Of a stretch of DNA of 64,000 bases, positions 17,884 to 26,195 are shown piece by piece (position 1 is the stretch's first letter; each line of letters opens with the position of its first letter). Location: the NCBI GenBank assembly GCA_012267415.1, contig JAAXGN010000016.1, positions 1-64,000 on the forward strand, in the 5' to 3' direction. The position numbers and the translations under genes are program-made. The notes beneath the pieces are model-generated. The model was not told the origin of the DNA. It saw nothing but the letters and a program-made list of their open reading frames with translations, and made no database searches. This DNA comes from Candidatus Poribacteria bacterium (GTDB lineage Bacteria > Poribacteria > WGA-4E > WGA-3G).

Positions 17884-19404
17884 ATGTCTATGAACACACA
17901 ACGCCCAAACATACTCATTATCACAACAGACCAGCAACGGACTGATAGCCTCAGTTGTTACGGTTCAACATTTACTGATACACCGCATCTGGACAGACTT
18001 GCGTCAGAAGGTATCTGTCTGGAACGTGCTTATTGCACAAATCCAGTCTGCACACCTGCCCGCGCTTCAATCTTTACTGGCAAGTATGTGAGTCGCCACG
18101 GTGCGTGGAATGTCGGCATGAATGTCCCTGAAGACGAACCGATGATCTCACATCACCTTGCGGGTGTCGGATATCGCACACACTACATCGGCAAAGCACA
18201 TTTTCAACCTTTCGGTGCATCTCCTGAACAGTCAATGGAAACACGTAACAACACGGATAGATACCCCGATTTTCGCGGTCCCTATTACGGATTTGAGACA
18301 GTAGAACTTGCCCTCGGACATGCAACCTACGGTGTTGCAGGTCACTATGGAGAATGGGTAAAATCTCAGATTTCTGAAGAGGAATTCGCCAGTTATAGCA
18401 GAGCAAGACGTTTATCACAGACAGGATTCGGTGGTGGCGCACACGATTGGGACATGCCACTAAAGTACCACAACAGCGTTTGGACTGCTGATCGCACAAT
18501 AGATTTCTTGAAGAACCACGATACTGAACAACCGTTTCTACTGGCAGTCGGTTTTCAAGACCCGCACCATCCCCACTGTGTACCAACCGAATTTGAAGAC
18601 CGTGTTAATCCTGACGAAGTGCTATTACCAGACTATATTGAAGGAGAGTTAGAAGACAAACCCCCGCATTTTATAGCAGCGCGATGTGGTGAACTCAGAA
18701 ATTTGGAAACGCGTGGTAAATTTGCTATGGCTGGACAAGGCGGTGGTGCAGATTTTCGCAAAGTATCAGATGAAGACGCTAAACTCGGGAGAGCCTACTA
18801 TTACAATATGGTGAAGATTATTGATCAGCAGATGGGACGAATTACGGCAGGTCTTGATGAGCAAGGTTTGTGTGAGAACACACTGGTGCTTTTCACGACA
18901 GACCACGGAGAATTATTGGGAGATCACGGACTTTGGATGAAGGGACCCTTCCATTATGAACAACTTGTCTGTGTTCCTACACTCATACGGTATCCTGCAG
19001 CCATCCCTCCCGGACAACGTTCAGAAGCACTATTTAGTCATGTGGATATAGTACCGACTGTCCTCGCAGCTGCCGGATTACCGATTTCTGATGCTATAGA
19101 TGGTGTTGATGCAATGCCGATGCTGTCTGGAGAACAGGCGTCTGTGCGGAATTCACTGTTAATTGAATGTGTAGACGACCCGCAAGGCTTACGTCTCAAA
19201 ACTATTGTGACTGACAATCGGAAGTTGACGTGGTATTGCGGACACCCGTATGGAGAACTCTACGACTTAGAAAGCGACCCTTCTGAACGTATCAATCAGT
19301 GGAATAATCCGGCTTATGCTGCAGATAAAGCAGATTTAATCAGTGCCATCCTTGAGGATATGGAGGTACTGGAGAGACGGGTTGATCGGTTTGCGTATGC
19401 ATAG
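17884..19404 (+). CDS. Type I sulfatase (alkaline phosphatase superfamily)
   Basis: The 506-residue protein has the sulfatase motif CTPAR at residues 56-60, in which Cys56 is converted to formylglycine by a formylglycine-generating enzyme, and the metal site TTDQQRTDSLSCYG at the front. FTTDHGELLGDHGLWMKG (about 335-352) is the second metal-binding region. There is no signal peptide, so it acts in the cytoplasm or is exported by an unseen route. It follows an isomerase-like gene and likely removes sulfate from sugars or glycans. A start six bases later (second ATG) is equally possible. No functional formylglycine-generating enzyme is recognisable in the window; the SUMF1-domain proteins at 30575-34703 lack its cysteine pair. 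Confidence 0.9.
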   Translation: MSMNTQRPNILIITTDQQRTDSLSCYGSTFTDTPHLDRLASEGICLERAYCTNPVCTPARASIFTGKYVSRHGAWNVGMNVPEDEPMISHHLAGVGYRTHYIGKAHFQPFGASPEQSMETRNNTDRYPDFRGPYYGFETVELALGHATYGVAGHYGEWVKSQISEEEFASYSRARRLSQTGFGGGAHDWDMPLKYHNSVWTADRTIDFLKNHDTEQPFLLAVGFQDPHHPHCVPTEFEDRVNPDEVLLPDYIEGELEDKPPHFIAARCGELRNLETRGKFAMAGQGGGADFRKVSDEDAKLGRAYYYNMVKIIDQQMGRITAGLDEQGLCENTLVLFTTDHGELLGDHGLWMKGPFHYEQLVCVPTLIRYPAAIPPGQRSEALFSHVDIVPTVLAAAGLPISDAIDGVDAMPMLSGEQASVRNSLLIECVDDPQGLRLKTIVTDNRKLTWYCGHPYGELYDLESDPSERINQWNNPAYAADKADLISAILEDMEVLERRVDRFAYA

Positions 19405-19460
19405 GAGGAGGTGGTACGCGATTTTGAGGAAGCCATTGAAGAGGTAAGACGTGAACGAAC

Positions 19461-19676
19461 CTATACAGTTAAACAAGAATTAGGTTGAGGGATTTCATCA
19501 CCATACTGTTTCGCGGTTTCTATCCAACAGGAAATAGCATCCCTTCCATTTGCAGCTTCGTCAATTGTATCTCCATCAGAAATGCATCCTGGCAAGTCAG
19601 GAAATTCAATTAGATAACCTCCACCGTCTTCTATTGGTAAAATGCTTATATGCGGTTGATATTCCAGTTCACTCAT
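19461..19676 (-). CDS. hicB: HicB-family antitoxin-like protein
   Basis: The 71-residue protein has the HicB fold signature: HISILPIEDGGGYLIEFPDLPGC followed by SDGDTIDEAANGRDAISCWIETA. HicB proteins bind and neutralise the HicA mRNA-cutting toxin. The ATG at 19676 has GGAGG about nine bases upstream. No DNA-binding C-terminal extension is present. No HicA gene is seen on either side, so this is an orphan antitoxin or a solitary HicB-like regulator. It lies between the sulfatase and a Gfo/Idh/MocA gene on the same strand as the latter. A tiny open frame on the plus strand at 19405-19488 (GTG start, tail TVKQELG) may be leftover from a related module. Confidence 0.8.
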   Translation of the reverse strand: MSELEYQPHISILPIEDGGGYLIEFPDLPGCISDGDTIDEAANGRDAISCWIETAKQYGDEIPQPNSCLTV

Positions 19677-19713
19677 GGTTTTCCTCCATCTACTTCTTGG
19701 AAACCAAGTTATT

Positions 19714-20814
19714 TCAGCCTCGTTGTCGACGAATCCGTGCAGGTGTATCATCACCCCGAATTTCAGATGAAAGGATACGCAGACTCCTATCCTCAATCGG
19801 TAATTCCACCTTGACACAACCCCGGCGATGCGACTCACGCAAGGCAATAGCGACCTCCAATGCCGCACGACCATCTTCACCTGAACATTTCGGTGATCCC
19901 CCGTTCTCAATGGCATTGATGATGTCGTCAAGAATGTCCAAACCCATTCCCTGCATCCGAACAGGATACGGAAATGGACATGTTGCGGGTATACCGCGTC
20001 CTCTCCGACCACCGGGTAGTATACGTATCAACTCAAACTTCTCAGCATTATTGATAGAACGAATCCGTCCACTTGTCCCGATGACATCTACCTCCCACAG
20101 TGCCGCGCCACATGCTGTGCTTCGTAGATACGCACGAACCCCGTTATCAAACACGAGATATCCGTTACCCATCAAGTCATTTTCACCTGCTGCTGCGTCA
20201 TCAGATTGCATCTCACCGAAGACCCATTCAACATTTCCACCCGCCATATACCGTAGAATATCAATCGCGTGGCTGCCGTTATGGGATAGACCACACTGTG
20301 CATAAACTGTTACCTGCAGCACATTACCAATTTCACCTTCATCAATGAGTTTTCTCGCCTCGCTAAAGAAGGGATTCCAACGTCTTGCGCAGTTGATTGC
20401 CATTACAACACTGTTCTCTCGGCAGACATCTACCATTGTATCCGCTTCTTCAAGGCTGAGCGAAATCGGTTTTTCTGCCCAGATACCTTTTACACCTGCC
20501 CGCGCCACATCCTGCACGATTGTCGAACGTACACGTGCTGTCGTGCAAATGCTGACAAGATCGAGGTTTTCCTTCTCCAACATCTCACGATAATCGCTAT
20601 AGATATGTTCTGAGCTAAGTCCCCAACGTTCACCGAAGATTTCTGCTTGTTCGGCATGTAAATCGGCACCTGCAACCAATTCGGTTTTCGACGATGCCAT
20701 ATAACTCGGTGCATGACAGTAAGGGAGAAAGAGGGAACCACCTTGTGTAATTTCATCGTCAAAAGTACTCCCCATACGTCCTAAACCTATTACACCTGCA
20801 CGATAAGTTGACAT
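19714..20814 (-). CDS. Gfo/Idh/MocA-family oxidoreductase
   Basis: The 366-residue protein has an N-terminal Rossmann fold with AGVIGLGRMGS as the dinucleotide-binding loop and the EKP motif in GIWAEKPISLSLEEAD near residue 115, both diagnostic of NAD(P)-dependent sugar or inositol dehydrogenases of this family. The C-terminal domain follows the family pattern. Substrate unknown; the family oxidises sugars, inositols or converts them via keto intermediates. Its stop is 37 bases upstream of the HicB start, so the two may share a transcript. Catabolic neighbours (sulfatase, isomerase) fit a sugar role. Confidence 0.88.
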   Translation of the reverse strand: MSTYRAGVIGLGRMGSTFDDEITQGGSLFLPYCHAPSYMASSKTELVAGADLHAEQAEIFGERWGLSSEHIYSDYREMLEKENLDLVSICTTARVRSTIVQDVARAGVKGIWAEKPISLSLEEADTMVDVCRENSVVMAINCARRWNPFFSEARKLIDEGEIGNVLQVTVYAQCGLSHNGSHAIDILRYMAGGNVEWVFGEMQSDDAAAGENDLMGNGYLVFDNGVRAYLRSTACGAALWEVDVIGTSGRIRSINNAEKFELIRILPGGRRGRGIPATCPFPYPVRMQGMGLDILDDIINAIENGGSPKCSGEDGRAALEVAIALRESHRRGCVKVELPIEDRSLRILSSEIRGDDTPARIRRQRG

Positions 20815-20830
20815 GTTTATCTCCTTCGTA

Positions 20831-20977
20831 TAGTGAACATTGAAAATAATGATACAAAGTTCCTGTAGGAGCGATCTCCGAATCGCGACTTAACGTAGTG
20901 ATAGTCGGGAATCGGCCAGAATCATGTTAACTGACCTCCTACATCGCAAAATGTCCCATTAATTCAAAAGTTTGCTA
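20831..20977. repeat. MITE-like element, family 2, copy b
   Basis: A 147-bp element with ends TAGTGAACATTGAAAATAAT and, inverted, TAGCAAACTTTTGAATTAAT. The core has GTAGGAGCGATCTCCGAATC and a second half nearly identical to copy a (GATAGTCGGGAATCGGCCAG). It sits in the short space between the divergently placed oxidoreductase and NUDIX genes. No coding sequence is present. Confidence 0.65.
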
Positions 20978-20996
20978 TAAATTGCTGTTTCTGCAT

Positions 20997-21641
20997 TTAT
21001 GTATCAAGTAATTTCTCATAGACAAAATCCAGCCACTTGTCTTGTGGCGGTATAAGGTGAGGTTTTGGTTTAAGCGGTGTCCAAAAAGGCATAAAGATGT
21101 AATCTCTATCGCTTTTCAATTGCCATTTATCCGCAGTTTTTTCATCTGTGGATAAATGGAAAAAATGTCGCCTTTTCTGAGCACTTAAGTTTTCAGTCGG
21201 CACCCACCCATCAATGATGTAGTCAATACATTTAGGTTTGAAATGTTCGTCAAACACATATTCAATGTAAGTAACGTGTGTGAAGTTTTTGTGCGTAGCA
21301 CGGTAATCAACAGTCAGTCCTCTTGTGAGTTTTTCCTTGTAAGGAACAGCGTTTAAATCTGGTTCTATATAGACTTTGGTTGTATGTGTGATAATCCGCT
21401 GATGTGCGTCAAGTTCATTCTCCATACAACCGAGATATGCTTCAATCTTTACATGTTGTAGTCCAGTCTCTTCATAGGTTTCCCGGATGGCTGTCGTTTG
21501 AATATCTTCACCTGGCTCCACGCTTCCAGCGGGGATTTGGATACCTGCCGTTGGGTGTTTGAATACAAGTAAAGATTTTACACCATGCCGTTCTTGTGTG
21601 ACAAATGCGGTGACTTTTTCAAAGGAGTTGTTCATTGACAT
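20997..21641 (-). CDS. NUDIX hydrolase
   Basis: A complete Nudix box is visible at residues 39-61 counted from the ATG at 21641: G39 with Glu45, Arg53-Glu54 and Glu57-Glu58 then G60, matching Gx5Ex7REUxEExGU. Such enzymes hydrolyse nucleoside diphosphate derivatives with Mg2+. The 214-residue length and C-terminal region (IDYIIDGWVPTENL, WQLKSDRDYIFMPF) are longer than the minimal Nudix domain and may set substrate choice, which is unknown. An upstream GTG (21680) in frame would add 13 residues; neither start has a clear ribosome-binding site. It is followed by the metallopeptidase gene upstream on the same strand (26-base gap), so co-transcription is likely. Confidence 0.85.
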   Translation of the reverse strand: MSMNNSFEKVTAFVTQERHGVKSLLVFKHPTAGIQIPAGSVEPGEDIQTTAIRETYEETGLQHVKIEAYLGCMENELDAHQRIITHTTKVYIEPDLNAVPYKEKLTRGLTVDYRATHKNFTHVTYIEYVFDEHFKPKCIDYIIDGWVPTENLSAQKRRHFFHLSTDEKTADKWQLKSDRDYIFMPFWTPLKPKPHLIPPQDKWLDFVYEKLLDT

Positions 21642-21706
21642 CTGTGAAGATTCTGTGTGTTTTTCTAATACTACTATCACATGAGTGATTAGTAAGAACT
21701 TCTTTT

Positions 21707-22990
21707 TTAAGGTTTTGTGGTAACAAAAACTCTACCTGTCATTTTCTCAGCCCGAAATACTCCGAGGTTATGTCCTTTCATATCCTTGACTATCCAATAA
21801 TGTCCTACATGAGTAACTTGACATTTATAATAATTCGGGGAAATTCGCAAATAAAACCGTTCATTACCTTGATAATCTACCCAATAGTAAGCTATATCCG
21901 TCTCAGTACGATTCACGAAGATAATTGCAGTTTCAGTGTAATTAGGTTTTGATTTTAGACTTGCAATTTGAATTGGATCTTGTTTCTTTAAGTTTATCCA
22001 CTTACCACTACCATTACTATTTGGAGTTAGTAATTGTTTATCTAAAACCCCAAAATTCGGTAAATTCGCTGGCCATTTAAATGTGGGTGATTCCTTTGGA
22101 TTGAAACCTTTCAGGTGTGGTAGATGTGTACGCTGTTTCACCTGTGTATATCGCCAATCTGTATCACCAAAGACCTCAGTCAGCAATCTCCCAAGTTTTG
22201 GATCATATTTTTTCAATTGTTTTCGCGTTTTGACATGATTGTGTACTCTATCATTTGTCCAATTGGTGTTAAACCAAGATTGTGTCCCTTCAGCCCAATA
22301 TTCCTCTCTGTTTGTAATCGCATAGGTATTTTTCCATAATCCTTCTTTTCTTGCCGAATCAAATGCTTCCTTAAGCCGACCATCAAAACTCGGATCAACA
22401 GTGTTTAATCCGACTAAATGGATTGCATGACTGAACTCGTGTATTAGTATGTTTTCTGACCGATAAGGATCACCTGGATAACTTAGTAGGTTTTCTTCAC
22501 CACAACTCGCGATAGAGTTTGGAAGTCTAGCACCTAAACCGCGTGCTCGCACATCCCAATAAAAATCAGGTTTAAGATCATTGTATTCGGGAATCTGTGT
22601 TGTCATTTCATTATCTGCTATCACTACGAAACGAATGTCATTATGTACAAGTGCCTGCAATATATCCTGACGATGTTCAAGCATTTTCCTAATAAGCCAG
22701 GCTGCTTCCTTCAAAGCATAAGGATTCACATCCCTTGATGCCAAAACAGGCAAACCATCTACATCAATCCATTGCTGGTAAAAAACATCTAAGCGAAGAT
22801 CTGATCTAACTGTAGCTGGAACAGAAGTAGGTTCAGGAACGACGGTTTCATGTTTGTGATCGCGTTGCTGGATAGAAGTTATGCTGACACAACCTGCAAA
22901 CAGACCAACTAAACAGAACATGACCCCTAATTGAATCGTCCAAGCTAAAATGAGGCTACTTTTCTCACTGTTGGTATAAGGTATATTCAT
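21707..22990 (-). CDS. Lipoprotein with HEXXH zinc metallopeptidase domain and VHL-beta-like C-terminal domain
   Basis: The 427-residue protein has a signal with lipobox LFAGC (Cys34), so it is predicted to be an outer-surface or periplasmic lipoprotein. The central region has the zinc motif HEFSH (184-188) in the context SENILIHEFSHAIH and a candidate third ligand in EEYWAEG (229-235), as in gluzincin-type peptidases. Residues about 350-427 resemble the von Hippel-Lindau beta domain: IIFVNRTETDIAYYWVDYQG, then VGHYWIVKD and LGVF. This combination fits an extracellular protease whose tail recognises partner proteins. The peptidase call rests on the motif; the VHL similarity is by pattern and needs a profile search. 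It precedes the NUDIX gene. Confidence 0.7.
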   Translation of the reverse strand: MNIPYTNSEKSSLILAWTIQLGVMFCLVGLFAGCVSITSIQQRDHKHETVVPEPTSVPATVRSDLRLDVFYQQWIDVDGLPVLASRDVNPYALKEAAWLIRKMLEHRQDILQALVHNDIRFVVIADNEMTTQIPEYNDLKPDFYWDVRARGLGARLPNSIASCGEENLLSYPGDPYRSENILIHEFSHAIHLVGLNTVDPSFDGRLKEAFDSARKEGLWKNTYAITNREEYWAEGTQSWFNTNWTNDRVHNHVKTRKQLKKYDPKLGRLLTEVFGDTDWRYTQVKQRTHLPHLKGFNPKESPTFKWPANLPNFGVLDKQLLTPNSNGSGKWINLKKQDPIQIASLKSKPNYTETAIIFVNRTETDIAYYWVDYQGNERFYLRISPNYYKCQVTHVGHYWIVKDMKGHNLGVFRAEKMTGRVFVTTKP

Positions 22991-23140
22991 GATCTGTATC
23001 TCGGATTATCGCGGATGACGCGGATTATCGCGAATTTTTATTTGTTATTTTAAGATGCTTTTCACAGAAGCGGGATATCCACACATCAGTAAAGAGGGAT
23101 GTGTAAGGTTTCTGTATAAATACCAAGGCCCAGAAGGGGG

Positions 23141-23303
23141 TAAGGTGTATAGAAACGTTGAAATTACCAAAATAAGTACCAAAGGGGAAGGCATATCTTG
23201 TTACGAAATTATATACACACGTTCTATAACACCTTTCGCACCGCTGGTGCTTGGTCTTTTGTTGTTTACACGTTCTATACACCTTTCGCACCGCTGGTGC
23301 TTG
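23141..23303. repeat. Repeat region with inverted and tandem copies
   Basis: The 324-base gap between the metallopeptidase start and the GH32 stop holds a small repeat set. A unit ACGTTCTATA(A)CACCTTTCGC followed by the palindrome GCACCGCTGGTGC occurs twice, at 23219-23253 and 23270-23303. An inverted partial copy AAGGTGTATAGAAACGT lies at 23141-23157. This gives an element with ends AAGGTGTATAGAAACGT and ACGTTCTATACACCTT. No coding sequence is evident. Confidence 0.55.
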
Positions 23304-23314
23304 TTGGTAACGTT

Positions 23315-24871
23315 CTAAGCATAAATATCCTTCATCTGCCATGCATCCAACGATACAAGTTGACTCTCTTGACCTTGTGAACGCAATGACACGCCAACAC
23401 TATCTGCTCTGTCAGGATAAACACGCATCGCAACGCATTGCAGTCCGTTAGCAAAAACCTCAACGACACTCTTGTCAACAAATACACGAAGTTTGAGTGT
23501 TTCGTCTCCCATTATAGACAATCCACCCGTTTCGGGTGCCCGTGAACGTACATCTGGCGCAACCGACGAGTATGAGGAATCTATCGTAAGCAGACTCTGA
23601 CGCACATTTTTCTCTGAATTGTGGTTATGAATACCGCGTTCTCTGAAGAATGCAATACGCGTAAACTCCTCCTTATTCGGTGAACGAAGCACATTGAGTT
23701 CAACCATCGGAGCACCTTTCGTATCAACCTCTAACGCAAGCTCCATAGCATTGCCGTTGATGTTCTCTAACACAACTTCTTGATTAGCAGGTAGCGTGGT
23801 AGAATTGATATGTTGATGATCATACCGCAAAGATTCAATATCGCCAGCAGGTTCAACACCGAGTTCATCTCTTGAGAGAAGTGTCAGACGACGTGGTAAG
23901 GTCATTATCTGATTCCACCCCTTCGTAGGTTTTGCTGGATTCATGTTATAGATTACGATGACACCACCTTCACCATCAGGTGTTGCGGAAGGGGCATGGA
24001 CACCTGCAGGGGATGCTGCACCAAAGTTATTCTTCGCGCCGCCTGTTACAATGAACTTGTCGCGTGCCTTATCATAATCACCGAGTAGGTACTGTCCGCC
24101 GCTCATGTGGCTGAAGAATAGGAGGATATGTTTGTCACCGATGGGCCAAAAATAGGGACACGCGCCATCATCACCTACCAAGGTATACTGGTCGTCTTCA
24201 ACGAATGGATGTAAATAAACCCAGTTCGCTAAGTCTGCAGAACGGAGCAGGAAATTCGCACGGACAGGTCTACCACCCGGGCCGTTCGGTAACGTCCCAC
24301 CCGATAACGAATAATACATATCATCTTTTTTCCAGATACACGGATCAAAGACACGATAGACAGGTGTTGTACCATCGGCATGCCTTGATGGGATGACTGC
24401 TTTACCAGAGACCTTTTCCCAATTCAACAGGAGTGGATCGCTTGAGACAGCGACCATGTTCCCGACTACCGTGCCGTGATACATAGCAATCACTCGGTCC
24501 TCTTCTACAAGTGTTGAACCGGAGAAGCAGCACCGTTCGGGGTTAGGATAGATCGCATAAGGTAGGTCGCGCCAGTGAATTAGGTCATCACTCACAGCGT
24601 GTCCCCAGTGTTGCCGTGTATCTTCGGGTGGATATGCTTGGTAGAATAGATGCCATCTCCCCTGCCAGAAACATAAGCCGTTCGGATCGTTTAGCATCGC
24701 TTCCGGGTTGATGTAATGATAAATGGGACGGTGCGGATCACCTTCGTACGTTTTCCGATAGGCGATCAACCGCTGCATCAACGGATTTGTCTTGAGTTGT
24801 TCTTCCTGTTCTTCCAATGTTTCCGCGAAGGTATAGTGCGGCACTTTGGATGTGAAATCTTCGTTAGTCAT
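23315..24871 (-). CDS. Glycoside hydrolase family 32-like protein with altered acid/base site
   Basis: The 518-residue protein has the GH32 five-bladed propeller motif MLNDPNGLCFWQG (nucleophile Asp62 within NDPNG 61-65), WGHAVSDDLIHW, and the stabiliser Asp176 in VFDPCIW, where the usual RDP reads FDP. The ECP motif that carries the acid/base Glu reads GACP (236-239), so the Glu is replaced by Ala237, with two Asp residues just before it. The C-terminal beta-sandwich is present and ends near LRVFVDKSVVEVFANG. No signal peptide is visible. Canonical members hydrolyse sucrose, levan or inulin. Here activity is uncertain; it may use a nearby Asp or bind without cleaving. It stands alone upstream of a repeat region. 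Confidence 0.8.
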   Translation of the reverse strand: MTNEDFTSKVPHYTFAETLEEQEEQLKTNPLMQRLIAYRKTYEGDPHRPIYHYINPEAMLNDPNGLCFWQGRWHLFYQAYPPEDTRQHWGHAVSDDLIHWRDLPYAIYPNPERCCFSGSTLVEEDRVIAMYHGTVVGNMVAVSSDPLLLNWEKVSGKAVIPSRHADGTTPVYRVFDPCIWKKDDMYYSLSGGTLPNGPGGRPVRANFLLRSADLANWVYLHPFVEDDQYTLVGDDGACPYFWPIGDKHILLFFSHMSGGQYLLGDYDKARDKFIVTGGAKNNFGAASPAGVHAPSATPDGEGGVIVIYNMNPAKPTKGWNQIMTLPRRLTLLSRDELGVEPAGDIESLRYDHQHINSTTLPANQEVVLENINGNAMELALEVDTKGAPMVELNVLRSPNKEEFTRIAFFRERGIHNHNSEKNVRQSLLTIDSSYSSVAPDVRSRAPETGGLSIMGDETLKLRVFVDKSVVEVFANGLQCVAMRVYPDRADSVGVSLRSQGQESQLVSLDAWQMKDIYA

Positions 24872-25002
24872 AGTTTCCCCTCTACGTAAAAGTTATTCAT
24901 ACTATGGCTCTTAGCATAGCAAAAAATTTGCTGCTTGTCCAGAAAATTGGATGTTAAAAGCCAATGGATGGGATTATGAAGATTCAGATTTAAAATTAGA
25001 TA

Positions 25003-25069
25003 TTATGCGGGCTGGGAAACCGGTATTATACGGGCTGGGAAACCGGGGTAATATGCGGGCTGGGAAACC
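25003..25069. repeat. Short tandem repeat (three copies)
   Basis: The unit GCGGGCTGGGAAACCGG occurs three times at about 25007, 25031 and 25055 with spacing near 24 bases; the second copy begins ACGGGC. It is followed by CCCAGCCCCTACG, which pairs with the GCTGGG of the unit and gives hairpins. The sequence ATGAAGATT at 24976 resembles the left end of family 1 elements, so the stretch may be a decayed copy. No gene is seen between 24872 and 25136. Confidence 0.55.
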
Positions 25070-25136
25070 CAGCCCCTACGAGCGTTTCTATAGTTTGGAT
25101 TACCTAAATATCTATGAGACGTTCTGCTTTGTATAA

Positions 25137-25994
25137 TCAGATCCAGTTAGCAATGCTTGTCTCGTGCTCCATGTTATATTGTGTTGGTTTAATACTCTCT
25201 TTCGCAACCTTGTAATACTCAGACATTATCTCAATGCCGACAGAATTCCTTAACAACTTTTGCGCGACCTGACATGTTGTTCCAGAACCGGCAAAAGGAT
25301 CAAGCACCCAATCGTTTTCTTTCGTGAACAACTTAATAAACCACTCAGGCAACGTCTTTGGAAAAACGGCACTATGATGACGATTACCCGTTTCCGTTGC
25401 TAAATGCAAAACATTCGTCGGATACGCCATTTTTCTATCAACCCAATTGGAAACATTCTTACCAAAACCGCTCCCGACCTTTGATGTATCACGGTTTTTA
25501 TCGGTCCCGCTGAGATTCTTTAGCCTTTTCTGTGCCCAATCTCCCATCGGTACCATAACGGACTCTTGATACATATTGAATTTCTTGTTCTTGTTGAACT
25601 GCAAACATCTTTCCCATGCATCCCTAAATCGATTTGGCCATTTTCCCGGATAACTGTTCTTCTTGTGCCAGATGAACTCCTCAGTCCACAACCATCCCTG
25701 CTTTTTCATCTCCAATATCAGTTCAATAACATAGGTGTGCCTTTCCCCGTTGACAACTTTCTCCTTTATGTTCAAAACGAATGTCCCAGAAGGTTTTAGA
25801 ACTCTAAAAAACTTTTCAGCACGCGGCATGAACCAATCCACATATTCATTTGGATTTATACCACCGTAAGTCTTCATTCGCCGGTCTGCATAAGGAGGAG
25901 ATGTTACAATCAGGTCAAATGAATCTGCATCATAATCGGAGAGTATCTCTAAACAATCTCCAAGATAAAGGTGCGTGTCAATTGTTGCCATCAA
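25137..25994 (-). CDS. Site-specific DNA methyltransferase, beta class
   Basis: The 285-residue protein has the catalytic motif TSPPY at 31-35 ahead of the SAM-binding motif DPFAGSGTT at 232-240, the order of beta-class enzymes. TSPPY is common in N4-cytosine methylases, DPPY in N6-adenine, so N4-cytosine is more likely but not certain. Motif X is the N-terminal LYLGDCLEIL. A target-recognition region lies between 100 and 225. It recognises a short DNA site and methylates it; no restriction gene is visible next to it, so it may be an orphan methylase with an epigenetic role. It reads on the same strand as GH32 but ends about 265 bases away. Confidence 0.88.
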   Translation of the reverse strand: MMATIDTHLYLGDCLEILSDYDADSFDLIVTSPPYADRRMKTYGGINPNEYVDWFMPRAEKFFRVLKPSGTFVLNIKEKVVNGERHTYVIELILEMKKQGWLWTEEFIWHKKNSYPGKWPNRFRDAWERCLQFNKNKKFNMYQESVMVPMGDWAQKRLKNLSGTDKNRDTSKVGSGFGKNVSNWVDRKMAYPTNVLHLATETGNRHHSAVFPKTLPEWFIKLFTKENDWVLDPFAGSGTTCQVAQKLLRNSVGIEIMSEYYKVAKESIKPTQYNMEHETSIANWI

Positions 25995-26117
25995 GCGATT
26001 CTTCCTTTGTTCATCTTACTGAAAATGCCATAACAAACATTTGCAAGATGTTATCAAAACATCACTGTATGTGATAGGGATATAGTATCACATTTACACC
26101 AGGTATTCAATATCTAA

Positions 26118-26146
26118 TTGACCCTAAATTCAGGATATGATACGAT
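26118..26146 (+). promoter_or_regulatory. Candidate sigma-70 promoter for the mannonate dehydratase gene
   Basis: TTGACC (26118-26123), a 17-base spacer and TACGAT (26141-26146) fit a -35/-10 pair, about 50 bases before the GTG start at 26196. It is only a sequence match; the -10 has one weak position. Confidence 0.4.
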
Positions 26147-26195
26147 TTTAGAAACTAATAGATGAATAGACCCAGTCGTCAAAGGAGAACGAACA

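Noticed and set aside
24951..25136. 61-residue frame
   Set aside because: Composed of the tandem repeat; no ribosome-binding site or homology.
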